DNA of 64,000 nucleotides from Paenibacillus sp. CC-CFT747 (GCA_030323305.1 CP106741.1:1059001-1123000), one strand, 5' to 3'. Positions 52,178 to 61,963 are shown, counted from the first letter of the stretch. The notes: generated from the letters alone by a model not told the origin. Numbers and translations are program-made.

Positions 52178-52237
52178 TTTATTAAATAAATCAATTTGAT
52201 AAATAAAATATTACTTGATCTCCTAACAACTTGGCAA
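52178..52237 (-). promoter_or_regulatory. Promoter and operator of the giant gene
   Basis: On the minus strand TTGCCA (52237-52232), 18-nt spacer, TAATAT (52213-52208), directly followed by the operator-like TTTATCAAATTGATTTATTT and AATAAAC (52205-52178). The core AATAAATCAATTT is shared with 44174-44201; TTTATTAAATAAA is a perfect palindrome. Confidence 0.5.
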
Positions 52238-52271
52238 CAAGAAATTGCTAATAAGCGTGCTGTTAATGAAT

Positions 52272-52304
52272 AAAGGCAGCCGATCGACACTGATCAACTG
52301 CCTT
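52272..52304 (-). terminator. Terminator after the small membrane protein
   Basis: On the minus strand AAGGCAG...CTGCCTTTATTC with an internal GATC pairing; it lies ~150 bp past the stop at 52456. The remainder of 51992-52455 has no gene. Confidence 0.5.
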
Positions 52305-52455
52305 CGTAATTAAAGTTAGCCTGCAAAGTATTGCCCCCAATCATCCAAAAGAACGGAGTGGTTAGCGTCTTGCTGTTTATAGGTAACCTTCCAGTATTGC
52401 GAAAATCGGTGCCAGTATAATGAAATGATATTTCCTCATTGGAGCTGTTTAGGTT

Positions 52456-52860
52456 TTATAAATCGCTAAATGTAAGCACAAAAAAGGTGGCTAAAATAAA
52501 GATTGGTTGTAACAACACTGCTATAATCTGCTGTTGTCCCTTGATTTGGAGTTTAAGAAAAAAGTGCTGGATTAGGAAAAATAACATTATACAGCCAGCA
52601 GACAAAACCATGAGGAATACCATCACGGCTCCTCCTGGGCTTGAAATCAAAGAAGCTAGAATGCCCAATACTCGCAATGCAACATCAAACACAAATACAT
52701 ATCCAATAATAAAAAGCAGTAAAGCACTTATTAGGCGCCGTTCCTTTTTCCAAGTCAAGAAACCCATTGCGAGTGAGAAAATCAAAAAAACGGATACCAA
52801 TAAACTGAATACTTTAATATCAACCATTCTCCCATTCGCATACAGATCAAAAACGTTCAT
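52456..52860 (-). CDS. Four-helix membrane protein, unknown
   Basis: A 134-aa protein from ATG 52860 (MNVFDLYANGRMVD, AAGGAAGACAAGG upstream). Four hydrophobic segments: VFSLLVSVFLIFSLAMGFL, ALLLFIIGYVFVFDVALRVL (approx.), GAVMVFLMVLSAGCIMLFFL (approx.) and IIAVLLQPIFILATFFVL. No catalytic motif. I recognise no family. It lies upstream of the giant gene on the same strand but with its own terminator. Confidence 0.65.
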   Translation of the reverse strand: MNVFDLYANGRMVDIKVFSLLVSVFLIFSLAMGFLTWKKERRLISALLLFIIGYVFVFDVALRVLGILASLISSPGGAVMVFLMVLSAGCIMLFFLIQHFFLKLQIKGQQQIIAVLLQPIFILATFFVLTFSDL

Positions 52861-53001
52861 CCTTGTCTTCCTTCTTTCTAAAAACGAAATTAGTGGTTTT
52901 GGCAACCGTATTCAACAGTTTTCTTCTTACATTGACCCAGTTAAACAACCGTTACTGTAGAAAGGATGCCGATCCTTGCTTTGGCAGCTTTCGTGGAGTT
53001 A

Positions 53002-53090
53002 TTTAACTATCGTTCTCCGTTAGCTCAATAGTGTTATGTTTTAATTAGAGTCGCTGCTTATAGTTGTGAGGCTTGCCGAACACCTTAGCC
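53002..53090 (-). repeat. Degenerate CTAACGGG element
   Basis: Left box TTTAACTATCGTTCTCCGTTA then GCTC. The right end coincides with the nucleotidyltransferase stop (GGCTAAGGTGTTCGG on the minus strand). Support is weaker than for other copies. Confidence 0.4.
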
Positions 53091-53852
53091 GAAGGAAGTT
53101 CTGGAAGCAGCCATTGCATTTAAGGCGTTCTCGAAATAGCTATATACTTCATCTGCAATTCCCAGAAACTCTTCAACAAGTACATTACTATCCAAGTAAC
53201 AAGCATACAGATAATCAACTAAAGCGGAGTCAATCTCACAATAGTTTAATATGGCATTCTTCATCTTAATAATGTCATCTTGCCATACACCTGTATCTTC
53301 TAAAACCAAAGAGTATAATGCACGAATTAATCTCTTAGAGTAACCTTTAATATATCTAGTTTTCATTGTGTTATCACTAGCATTAGAAAGTAAACTATGT
53401 ATACGATCTACTTCCTCCTTGGTCTCTGTATTTAAGTCTAAAATGAACTCTGGAGAAATAATTATGGGTGGTACTTTTTCACCAACGTCATGACCATATA
53501 GGCAAACACAAATTATCTTTACCCAAAAACCCCACTCATTTGGTTTACTTAATACATCGTCAATCGAGCAAATTATCGTATCAATCTTGGTTACTACTGG
53601 ATATTCTTCCAAAAGCCTGTCTTTAATATTTGACAATCTTTCGTAATCAATATCTTTGGGATTTACACATACAATTGTAAAGTCTGCATCTGACTTAAAA
53701 GGTTTAGCAGTTCCTTTTGGAATCGAGCCACACATATAAATGCTATGAATCTTACCTTTAAATTCAGTAAGTATATTATCTATATACTTATCAACAAAAT
53801 CCTTATATTCACTTTGTATTACAATTTTATTTATAACTTTTTCTAATATCAT
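53085..53852 (-). CDS. Nucleotidyltransferase-domain protein
   Basis: This is an intact 255-aa protein with a pol-beta-like nucleotidyltransferase core: SIYMCGSIPKGTAKPFKSDAD (GSxxxG...SDxD, residues ~40-60) and the third acidic residue in TKIDTIICS. The C-terminal half is helical (RYIKGYSKRLIRALYSLVLE). The layout resembles aminoglycoside nucleotidyltransferases and MNT-type proteins, but no HEPN partner is adjacent. It may adenylylate a small molecule. It is AT-rich, with a repeat element on each side. Confidence 0.75.
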   Translation of the reverse strand: MILEKVINKIVIQSEYKDFVDKYIDNILTEFKGKIHSIYMCGSIPKGTAKPFKSDADFTIVCVNPKDIDYERLSNIKDRLLEEYPVVTKIDTIICSIDDVLSKPNEWGFWVKIICVCLYGHDVGEKVPPIIISPEFILDLNTETKEEVDRIHSLLSNASDNTMKTRYIKGYSKRLIRALYSLVLEDTGVWQDDIIKMKNAILNYCEIDSALVDYLYACYLDSNVLVEEFLGIADEVYSYFENALNAMAASRTSFG

Positions 53853-53942
53853 ATAGACTCCTCCTAAACTAAGAACTTCTTTCGGCTAACGTCTTTTTTG
53901 CGAACTTCGTAAATTCGTCATTACTTAAGTTTTCGCGAAATC

Positions 53943-54043
53943 ATTCAACTATCCTGGCCCTATAGTTTAATGAAAAAAGGAGCATTGCCGCGGCGGCGAA
54001 CTGTTCCCTGTATCGCTGTATTAACGTCTCTCGTTAGCATAAT
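53943..54043 (-). repeat. CTAACGGG element (type B hairpin)
   Basis: Left ATTCAACTATCCTGGCCCTA, interior GGAGCATTGCCGCGGCGGCG then AACTGTTCC, right TCTCTCGTTAGCATAATC. The interior matches the elements at 61022 and 63577. Confidence 0.7.
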
Positions 54044-54166
54044 CACTTAACTCCTTATCTACTCATCGAAACGATCTGTTACAAACTGAATCCCACTTTC
54101 GTAGTGTGCCAAGTTGCTTAAATAGTCGCTTGATTCCAATAATAATGAAAATACTTCCCCCACTAT

Positions 54167-54310
54167 TTATGAACAGTGAAAAGCCTCTAGAATGTCATAA
54201 TATTTAATCTTCTCTAAATTTACCTTCCCATACTCCCGATTAAGGTAGAGAAAACGGATGCTGCTATCAATAGGTACATGTGTACCCTCCTTTATATGTT
54301 CATGAGGCAT
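54167..54310 (-). CDS. Small hypothetical protein between two repeat elements
   Basis: A 47-aa frame from ATG 54310: MPHEHIKEGTHVPIDSSIRF then LYLNREYGKVNLEKIKYYDI and LEAFHCS. Codon use looks coding and it is the only frame filling the 285-bp gap between elements 53943-54043 and 54329-54415, but no strong Shine-Dalgarno is seen. It could be a free small protein or the tail of a lost gene. Family not recognised. Confidence 0.4.
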   Translation of the reverse strand: MPHEHIKEGTHVPIDSSIRFLYLNREYGKVNLEKIKYYDILEAFHCS

Positions 54311-54328
54311 TAAAAAAATTATTTGGTG

Positions 54329-54415
54329 CTAAACTGCCCGATAATTAGGCGATCGCGGAGCAACCTAATAAGCGGTAGATCGGATCCACGGCCGTGCTCT
54401 CGTTACCCGTTAGTG
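54329..54415 (-). repeat. CTAACGGG element (type C interior)
   Basis: Left TAAACTGCCCGATAATTAGG, interior GGTAGATCGGATCCACGGCC, right CTCGTTACCCGTTAGTGCC. The minus-strand frame from CTAACGGG stays open 18 codons to GCC TAA in the left box. Confidence 0.7.
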
Positions 54416-54478
54416 CCCCGTTTCTTTGGTACTTTTCTATAAAACATTCGGCATTGCAGTTTCTAATCCTTCCATTTC

Positions 54479-54526
54479 ATTCCACTATCCTGACCGTTAG
54501 CGGAATAAGCGGCCGATGATGTCGAC
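54479..54526 (-). repeat. Truncated CTAACGGG element (type A)
   Basis: ATTCCACTATCCTGACCGTT... through CGGCCGATGATGTCG, then the second hairpin arm and right box are missing; the HAD stop follows immediately. Confidence 0.65.
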
Positions 54527-54528
54527 GA

Positions 54529-55305
54529 TTAAATAATCCCTAACTTGGTCAAAGCGTAGTGTACGCCATCTTCACTTGCTTTTTTGGTGACGAAATCTGC
54601 TTTTTGTTTAAGCTGTTCCTCACCATTTCCCATGGCAATCCCCAGACCAACGAACTCTAACATGTCCAGGTCATTTCCGCCGTCCCCAAATGCAATTGAA
54701 TGGCAAACTTCGATGTTGTAATAGTCCAGCACTTTTTTGATTGCTTCCGATTTAGAAACGACTTGAGTTTCAAGTACGTTCATTACATAGCCATGGAAAC
54801 GTACAAACTGAAGTTGCGGGAAGTTATCTATGAATTTTCTAGCTTCACTTTCATCAGCGTACAAACATACACAATAAATCTCTTCTGAAAGTTTGTTTAA
54901 TTTGCTTGGATAATCAACAAGACCCAGGGTCTCTATTAGAGCATTTCTGACACGTTCCTCTTCTACTCCTATCCCGTTCATTGAGATCGAATCTGTAAAA
55001 TAGGAAATACCATGACCATGTAGTTCGGCAAAACTTGACAGTTCACAAATAATCTTTTGAGATATTACCGACTTATAAATAACCTTGCTTTGGTTTTTTA
55101 CCAGGGCCCCATTGGATGAGATCAATGTATCAATGCCTAGCGCAATTAGTTCTTCGCATAAATTATGTGGCCTCCCTGTTGCAACTACTACCTTGATACC
55201 TTTTTCATGAAGTCTCTTTATAGCCACTTTAGCACTTTCAGGGATTTCTCTATCCACTTCACTGTATAAAGTACCATCAACATCAAAAAACACTATTTCG
55301 TACAT
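54529..55305 (-). CDS. HAD-superfamily Cof-type phosphatase
   Basis: This is an intact 258-aa phosphatase. Motif I IVFFDVDGTLYSE (nucleophile and acid Asp), motif II VVVATGRPH, motif III Lys in SKSEAIKKVL and motif IV SIAFGDGGNDLDMLEFVG are all present, with a C2-type cap between. It dephosphorylates sugar phosphates, FMN or PLP-type substrates. The ribosome binding site GAGGAGAAGGGG lies within a truncated kinase frame that overlaps its start. Confidence 0.9.
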   Translation of the reverse strand: MYEIVFFDVDGTLYSEVDREIPESAKVAIKRLHEKGIKVVVATGRPHNLCEELIALGIDTLISSNGALVKNQSKVIYKSVISQKIICELSSFAELHGHGISYFTDSISMNGIGVEEERVRNALIETLGLVDYPSKLNKLSEEIYCVCLYADESEARKFIDNFPQLQFVRFHGYVMNVLETQVVSKSEAIKKVLDYYNIEVCHSIAFGDGGNDLDMLEFVGLGIAMGNGEEQLKQKADFVTKKASEDGVHYALTKLGII

Positions 55306-55402
55306 TTGGCTCGAATCCCCTTCTCCTCAGTTCCCGGACGACATATGTTTTCCCAGACCCACTAGCACCTGTTACGATAAATAAAGGCAATTTGCCTTCC
55401 AT
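55283..55402 (-). pseudogene. N-terminal remnant of a P-loop kinase
   Basis: A 39-codon frame from ATG 55402 reads MEGKLPLFIVTGASGSGKTY then VVRELRRRGFEPN and stops. GASGSGKT is a perfect Walker A. The rest of the kinase is gone and the frame overlaps the HAD start by 23 nt, so a deletion placed the HAD gene behind the kinase start. Confidence 0.65.
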
Positions 55403-55429
55403 TATTATAACCTCGTCTCATCTAATTAC

Positions 55430-55445
55430 GCTTAACGTTAGCTCC
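55430..55445 (-). repeat. Weak CTAACGGG-type box
   Basis: The minus strand reads GGAGCTAACGTTAAGCG, upstream of the kinase remnant. Degenerate. Confidence 0.3.
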
Positions 55446-55494
55446 ATTTCAGCTGTAACTGCAACAAACGCAAAGAGCCTCTTCAAATGGACAG

Positions 55495-55537
55495 AAAAGG
55501 ACAAAGACCGAAGATAATGGTCTTTGTCCTTTTTTCT
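55495..55537. terminator. Strong terminator after the GH18-like gene
   Basis: AAAAGGACAAAGACC-GAAGATAAT-GGTCTTTGTCCTTTTTT: a perfect 14-15 bp stem with T runs on both strands, 42 bp past the stop at 55579. Confidence 0.85.
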
Positions 55538-55578
55538 ACGTCCGATTCAGATGTAAGAGTGTTCACATGACAATCGAA

Positions 55579-58500
55579 TCATTCCAATGCTTTTACAAAT
55601 TTAATAAGCAATTCGGCCCGGCTCTCGGACAGCTTCTTGCCTTTCTGTGCTTCCGCTTCGTGCACGAAAGCGTCTAGCTTTCCCTGCTGGAGCTTCACGT
55701 GAAGCGATTGTGCCAGCCCTTCCTCCTCCGGATTCCACAGCCATTGTCGGATCAGATTAATCAGGCTTTCCCGCGTTACCCGAATCGTGTATTCGGTAGA
55801 AACCGAACCTGTCAATCCTGCACCGTTCTCCGCTTGTGCCGTTATCGTATGGGTGCCGAGCGGCAACTGGTACGCAGGAGCATTCACGAGCGGTGATGAA
55901 CAGGAACTATACGTGACGCCTGATACGGTATCGGAGGCGGTGCATGTAATAAGTACCGTTTGGTCTATTGTATACTCACCCGCCCCGATAATCGTGATTT
56001 CCGGTGCCGTCTTGTCAATCGCGATGCTGACGGATTGGGTTGCTTCCCCATTCCCTGCCCGGTCGATCGAACGATACATGACCGTTCGCGTTCCTTCTTC
56101 CGTGACGGCCACAGGGCTCGCATACTGACGCCAAGTATGCCCCGAATCCAGGCTGAACTCCGTACGATCGACCCCTGACAGATCGTCCGACGACGTCAAT
56201 CTGACCGTAACGTCTGAGGAGAACCAGCCGTCCCGGTACGTGCCGTCCAGTAAGGCGGTTGTCACCGGGGGTGTCGTATCGTCGGGCGGATTGTCGTACG
56301 TGATCGTATAGGTTTGGATGATCCCGTCTTGCGCTGTGACCCGAATCGTAACGACATTCGATCCCTCAGCCAGCGGGATGCTATCCGACGCTTGCCCGCT
56401 CTTGACCGGCTTATCATTGACCGAGATCAAGGCATGGGACTCTGCTGTTACCGGTGTGACTCTTACGTTGGACTGATGCCTGGCCAGCTTGACGCTGTAG
56501 TCGAAGACACCGGACGAGTATTCCGGCGATAGTTCGCCTTGACTCGTCGTAAGCAACGTTAGCGTCGCATCGGAGGACGGGTTAAGGATCAAATAAGGAG
56601 CGAACGCGAGATTTTCACGGCTGCTGACGGAGACGAAAAGGTTCCTTGTGTTCGGGTCCATTAGTCGAATCGTCGCTTTTTTGTCCAGTGCGAGCTGGTT
56701 TTTTATAAAATTAGTCACATCCATGCTGTACCAACCCGCCTTTGTCACATGAAGAGTGCCGAGTGGCTGGGTACCCGCAAGCAGCCGGTTGTTCCAATTC
56801 ATTACCTGCTCGCTCCAGTTGTCCCCGTCGAATCCAGCTGCGTGAACGTCGAGGGGAGCAGAGGGAGGTGTCGGAACGTATACCCTCATCACGACCGTTT
56901 GTACGGGATCTGTGTATCCGGCGAGATCAAACTTAAGATAAGACATCCGGTCGCCGCCGCCAGCGGCACGCGGAACATCTGCAATATCAAGCGTCTCGGC
57001 GCTGCCGTAGTTCGCGGTCGGCGCGTTCTCAAACACATACGTATCTTCTGCAGCGCGGAACTCATTATCGATAGGTACATCACGTGTAACGGTTAGGTTA
57101 TAGGTGTCCTTGAAGCCATCCGGGCCGGTCACGATGACGAAGACCGTATTATCTCCCACGGCGAGCGGAATCGGCTGGGTTGCTTGACCGCTTGCCGCCG
57201 CCTTCCCGTTCACTTCGACCGTACTTCCTGGTACGGCCACAGTCGGGGTAACCGCGACCACACTTGTTGAGGCCGGGACGGTCACCATGTAACGTGTCGT
57301 ATTTGTACTAAACAGCGGCGAAAGGGATCCAGCGCTCAGGGATAAGCCGCTCAGTCCGGCTTGAGGGTATAAGGCCGTCGTATGCGGCCGGTCATAGGCT
57401 TGCGCCCAATAGTAGCCGCTTGCCGCTACCCGCCTCGGTTCAAAGCCGACTTGTCTTCCGGATGGAATGGCTTCCGATGTTAAGGTGATCCGTCCCGTTG
57501 CATCCGCCACGCCGCTGGTATATTTGCCGCCGGCATAGGTAAACCTGCCTTCGATGGCAGCAGCCGGTACCGGGTTGCCAGTGGCCGGATCAACGGCGCG
57601 CATGGAAGCGGCTGCGCTGCTTCCCGTATAGCTGACAAACAGATTCGTGAGGATTAATGGCCTCAATGAAGTATCGGCAGTCGTCGCATACACTTCCTTT
57701 GAAGCCGGGCCTATGTTGCCTTTCAAATCCTTGGCAGCTACTTTGTAAAAATACGTTGTGTTTGGCAGCAGACCCGTATCGCTGAACGATTGTCCTCGTG
57801 CTGTACCTGCCATGCTTTCCGGTCCGGGCGTAAAGCCGCTGACTGTGCCACGATAGATGACGTACCGATCGATATCGGTATTATCGTGCGCCATGCCGAA
57901 CGAGATATCGATCTGCTGGTAGGAGACTGCTTTCGCTGTTGGGCCTGCACTGATCTCCGTTGGCGCGACTGTGTCTGTAGGGGCGCTCCAAAATGTCCCA
58001 CCTGGACCCCAATAGGACGGTAGTAATCGGACCGAATCGTAATGATGCATGGCGATGCCGCCGAATGAGCTTGCGTCCGGCGAAAGCCGTGTAAACTTTA
58101 TCAAGCTCGGCTTCCATATGCGTTCGGCCTTCTTCTCGGAACGTGATCGTTTCGGGATCGCCGCTGTTTGCGATATCGAGCGTTTCGACGCCTAACACCA
58201 CGGAATTCGGCTTACCAATCGTTTCCGCATAAGAGATTTCGCCCTCCCCGCCCGCCGTTATGCCGGCCGACCCATCCGCCGTATCCCGATAATCCATAAT
58301 GCTGATGTAGTCACTGAGGTCCTGCACGTGCTCGGATAACCATTTCGTGGAACCGTTCCATGTAATACTTTCGGCCAGCGGTGAAGTATCAAACCATTTC
58401 GGGATCGCCGGTCCGAACGGCAGATTGATACCGGCTGCGTCACGGCGACCGATCATTTTGCGCATACCGTCCAAATATTGCAGCTGTAAGGAGGGATATT

Positions 58501-59631
58501 GGTTTTTGAAATCTGGCGAAATATAGGGCTCGATGTCAACATTGATTCCATCAAACTTCTCGTTTTCGCCCGAAGAGATGTTGTAGTTGATGATGCTTTC
58601 CATTTCACGTATGGCTTTATCGTGGTAAGCGGCGTAGGCGCCCATGTAAGGGGAGACGTTCCTCCGGCGATACAGGCGTACACCTGATAGCCCTGACTGT
58701 GTGCCCACTCGATGAAATCCCGCAGTTTGTCCGGATCATCCTCCAGTATATTCATACCGGCGAACGGGCCAACCGCCAAATAAAACGTCGTCACGGGATC
58801 GGAGTTGAACGTATCGGTGTCTTTCGCAAATGCATCCAGAACAGTCCTCGATCCAGGGTTTAGCAGCAATTTATACGTTTCCGATTCCCAAATCCACATA
58901 GCCCGATCTTGCCTCTTCATGAAAAAAGGCTCGTGAGTTCCCGCACCTACCTTTGCATACGTGGTCAAACTCCTGCCAATATGCCCCAGGCTGTCTATCG
59001 CTTTCGCTTCGATGCTGGATGTTTTGTCGCCGATGTCCTTTGTATCCCAGGAATATACATAATCGGAGCCACTCTTTACCGCACTCCGCCAAGGGCCGCC
59101 GTTGATCCGGACCTGTAAGCTGTTTATCGGATTCGGAGAGTACACCCTTACTTTCACCTCTACGAGCCCGCTGACTGAAGCACCGTCGCCTGGGCTGACA
59201 ATCGTAACCTGTGGTTCCTGCGCAGACGGGTTGTTTACGTGAATGACAATAGCGGGGCTCCAAACGCCGTATCTCGTCAAGTTATCCGTAGCCATCGCAT
59301 TCAACTTCACTTCACCATGATACATAGTGGTGTCCAGGTCATAATACCAAGAACCGTTGTCGTCTCCGTCAGGATCGTTCATCACGGCGCTCACTTGCCG
59401 TTCCCCGTTGATGAATAGCTTTACACCAAAAGCATCGCTGTAAGTGCCGGACACGCGCAGCAAACCGGTGGGGACGTTCGCGCCGTCGGCTGGCGCATCC
59501 AGTGTCACGGCTCCGGAAGCAAGTACGGGTTGAGGCACTAGACCGAAACTTCCCAGGGCAACCAAAAAACTTAGAAACAGTAAAATGGACACTTTTGCTT
59601 CCCTAACGTGAAACCGCTTTCCTTTTATCAT
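55579..59631 (-). CDS. Long secreted protein with GH18-like barrel and adhesive modules (two frameshifts)
   Basis: ~1350 aa. ATG 59631 follows AAGGAGAGG. The signal peptide (KVSILLFLSFLVALGSFG) ends near VLASGAV. Two Ig-like domains (VTLDAPADGANVPTGLLRVS; VTIVSPGDGASVSGLVEVK) precede a TIM-barrel-like domain from RQDRAMWIWESETYKLL with KFDGINVDIEPY (DGxxxDxE, as in GH18) and DYISIMDYRDTADG. Then Fn3 (TAKAVSYQQIDISFG), cadherin-like beta-sandwich (LSPLFSTNTTRYMVTVPAST), a DNRLRE-like domain (EDTYVFENAPTANYGSAETL), a second cadherin-like, an OmpL47-like segment (FSLDSGHTWRQYASPVAVTE) and a C-terminal FIMAH-like helical domain (LINLIRQWLWNPEEEGLAQS). Breaks near 58672 and 58075. Probably cleaves or binds extracellular polysaccharide. 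Confidence 0.75.
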
Positions 59632-59831
59632 GCTACCTCTCCTTCGGTTCCTTATGCTCATCGGCTGTCGACATCCATCCTGTATTTCCCAGTATAAAAA
59701 TAACTACCACGGACGGGAACTACCGCGTTTTCCGGTTATAAACCAATTTTCACCGATGACATAAACTGAATTCTCATCGACTAACCATTCTTAATGTGTC
59801 TGGTCCATGAGCAAAAAGGCGTGTGGCCTCC

Positions 59832-59907
59832 TAATTGGGACGGAACAAGCGGCCAATGATATCGGCCGCTTGTTGTCGTTTGCGTTATCGTACCCGTTTA
59901 GTTGCAA
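59832..59907 (-). repeat. CTAACGGG element (type A), left box degenerate
   Basis: GGAACAAGCGGCCAATGATA then TCGGCCGCTTGTT, right GTACCCGTTTAGTTGCAAC. Confidence 0.75.
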
Positions 59908-59920
59908 CTGTGTTTGCTTA

Positions 59921-60349
59921 TTACGTATTCCTTGAATATACGAAGAATCCACTTCTTTTTTCCCATCCAGTTGAAGACCAAAAGTCATTTCCAACTGAAT
60001 TATCTTCGATCACAAATATGTGGCACTTATCAATGCCTGCTTCGTTCAATTGATCCAAGCTCTTCTGTACTAATTTTTTAGCAATTCCTTGTTTCCGGCA
60101 ATTTGGATTTACGGCTACATGATAGATGAAACCTCTTCTCCCATCGTGCCCACATAAAATAGTCCCAATGATTTTATTATCTTGTTCGCATACGTAACTT
60201 AATCCACCGTTTCTTTGTAGATAGAATTCAATGTTTTCCTTTGAATCAGCGTTGCTTAAAGCTAATCCCTCAATGCCATTCCATAATTCAATCATTTGTT
60301 CATGATCATTTACTGTCATCTCTCTGATTGAGTTCATTTCCCATCCCAC
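59921..60349 (-). CDS. GNAT-family N-acetyltransferase
   Basis: This is an intact 138-142-aa protein; ATG 60337 (MNSIREMTVNDHEQM) or 60349. The acetyl-CoA-binding motif A is VAVNPNCRKQGIAKKLV (Q/RxxGxG/A), preceded by IIGTILCGHDGRRGFIYH; motif B is NDFWSSTGWEKRSG. Closest in plan to YpeA/YhbS-like acetyltransferases. Substrate unknown. Sits between repeat boxes on both sides. Confidence 0.87.
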   Translation of the reverse strand: MGWEMNSIREMTVNDHEQMIELWNGIEGLALSNADSKENIEFYLQRNGGLSYVCEQDNKIIGTILCGHDGRRGFIYHVAVNPNCRKQGIAKKLVQKSLDQLNEAGIDKCHIFVIEDNSVGNDFWSSTGWEKRSGFFVYSRNT

Positions 60350-60407
60350 ATTTTTGTTTTCTTGAAAAAACTTTAGATTCCTTCTCGTGGCACAATATTT
60401 TACTGCG

Positions 60408-60430
60408 TTTAACTGGATGTTAGCTTAATC
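60408..60430 (-). repeat. CTAACGGG-type box at the kinase stop
   Basis: The minus strand reads GCGGATTAAGCTAACATCCA then GTTAAACG; the kinase stop TAA (60425-60427) is inside. Confidence 0.5.
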
Positions 60431-60952
60431 CGCTAACCTGTATTGTTTACTGTTCACTATATCCTCAATAACTAGGTCGATGGCATCAGTGCTATTGTAT
60501 CTTGTATCTAAAAGATGCTTTGTATCTAATCCTGAGTCCTTGAACTCGTCGATTAAAATAAGACACCGTTCTCCCATTTGATGCTCTGGTTTTCTAAGTT
60601 TGTCTCTTCTTAATAGGGTATCAGGGTCAACCCACAATACCGTATAAACAACATTTACGGATAAATCCTTTAGCCTATCTTTCAACCAATAAGCTTCACT
60701 TGGGAAAGTAACATAATCTATTACTACGTCAATTCCATTGGAAACGAAGTTTTGGGTTAGACTCAATATATTATTCCAAATGAGTGATAACTCCTGTTCA
60801 CTTTCCCAAGGCTTTTGGCGACTGTTAACATGCATATGGCTCACATAATCCCCTGAAATATATGCACTGTTTTTCAAGGTGCGAACCAATGCCCTTGAAG
60901 TAGTTGACTTCCCGACTCCTGCTGGTCCTGACAATATATAAACCGATTGCAT
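60425..60952 (-). CDS. AAA/P-loop small-molecule kinase
   Basis: This is an intact 175-aa protein. Walker A ILSGPAGVGKSTTSRALV is at residues 6-22; the Walker B-like stretch VVIDYVTFPSEAYWLKDRL and a lid region LLRRDKLRKPEHQMGERC follow, as in shikimate/gluconate-kinase-type P-loop kinases and chloramphenicol phosphotransferase-like proteins. It probably phosphorylates a small metabolite. AT-rich, single gene between repeat boxes. Confidence 0.83.
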   Translation of the reverse strand: MQSVYILSGPAGVGKSTTSRALVRTLKNSAYISGDYVSHMHVNSRQKPWESEQELSLIWNNILSLTQNFVSNGIDVVIDYVTFPSEAYWLKDRLKDLSVNVVYTVLWVDPDTLLRRDKLRKPEHQMGERCLILIDEFKDSGLDTKHLLDTRYNSTDAIDLVIEDIVNSKQYRLAD

Positions 60953-61021
60953 TTGAAATCCCCTATTCTTTTACGCCATATTATGGATAACTTTACCACA
61001 TTATTGATGGTGAATCATTGA

Positions 61022-61113
61022 TCAAACTGCCCTATGGCTCACTGAAAGAAGGAGCAGCTGCCGCGGCGGCGAACTGCTCCCTGGATCATTAAACTAAAGT
61101 ACCCGTTAGCACA
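61022..61113 (-). repeat. CTAACGGG element (type B)
   Basis: Left TCAAACTGCCCTATGGCTCA, hairpin GGAGCAGCTGCCGCGGCGGCG and AACTGCTCC, right AAGTACCCGTTAGCACAAAA. Confidence 0.75.
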
Positions 61114-61118
61114 AAAAA

Positions 61119-61913
61119 TTAAAATATTGTCGGTACCATTCCTCCGTCCATGCGGATCGGAGATCCTTTGAAGGCGGAGGCCATCGGGCTGCAGACGAAA
61201 GCAGTCAATCGGCCGATCTCCGCCGGTCTGATAAACCGTTGGATTTCGGATTGAGGCAGGTTCTTCGTCATAAAGTCTTTCTCTTTAGCCTCGAAGGTCA
61301 TCTCTTCGTTCGAATAAATGCTCTCGATGATCTGCTGCACGTTCTCGGAGAGGGTCGGTCCCGGCAGGATCGTGTTCACGGTAACCTCGGCGCCGCGGGT
61401 CAGCTTGGACAAGCTCTTGGACAACGACAACAGCATGGATTTGGTCACGCCGTATTGAGGCATCTGTCCGGAAGGCATGACGGCTTCCTCACTCGCGATA
61501 AAGATAATGCGGCCGTAATCGCGGCTCAGCATGGAAGGCAAATAAAACTTGGTTAAGCCGTTGGCGGCGAGAACGTTCGTGCGGAAGTACTTCTCCCATA
61601 CGGCATCGTCTACGTCGTCATAGGACATGATCTCATAGATGCCCATGCTGTTGACGAGAATATCGACGTGGGGGAACTTCGCGATTAAAGCTTCTCTTTG
61701 CCGCGCATCGACGAGATCGGCCGTTGCATTCCGAGGTTCCGTCTCCGGGAACGCCGCTTGGATCTCCGCGACCGTGCGCTCTACGTCATCGTTGTTCCGA
61801 CCATTTATGAGAACGTGAACGCCTTCTCTGGCAAGTTCAAGGGCAATCGCTTTTCCTATGCCTCTGGTTGATCCCGTTACTAAAGCCGTCTTATTCTTCA
61901 GTCCCATATCCAT
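61119..61913 (-). CDS. Short-chain dehydrogenase/reductase
   Basis: This is an intact ~264-aa SDR. ATG 61913 follows AAGGAGTGCAGGCAG. Cofactor motif TALVTGSTRGIGKAIAL, NSMG in place of NNAG, catalytic Ser in IIFIASEEAVMPSGQ and YxxxK in MPQYGVTKS, then NTILPGPTLSENV. NADP preference is likely from the Arg in NGRNNDD. It is 50 bp from the AraC gene stop in the same orientation, and ends 6 bp from a repeat element. Substrate unknown. Confidence 0.9.
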   Translation of the reverse strand: MDMGLKNKTALVTGSTRGIGKAIALELAREGVHVLINGRNNDDVERTVAEIQAAFPETEPRNATADLVDARQREALIAKFPHVDILVNSMGIYEIMSYDDVDDAVWEKYFRTNVLAANGLTKFYLPSMLSRDYGRIIFIASEEAVMPSGQMPQYGVTKSMLLSLSKSLSKLTRGAEVTVNTILPGPTLSENVQQIIESIYSNEEMTFEAKEKDFMTKNLPQSEIQRFIRPAEIGRLTAFVCSPMASAFKGSPIRMDGGMVPTIF

Positions 61914-61963
61914 CTGCCTGCACTCCTTATGTCTAGGATAGGGATCATGATACTTCGTTTCGC

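Noticed and set aside
53085..53852. MNT/HEPN toxin-antitoxin pair
   Set aside because: The nucleotidyltransferase is much longer than MntA-type antitoxins and no HEPN gene adjoins it.
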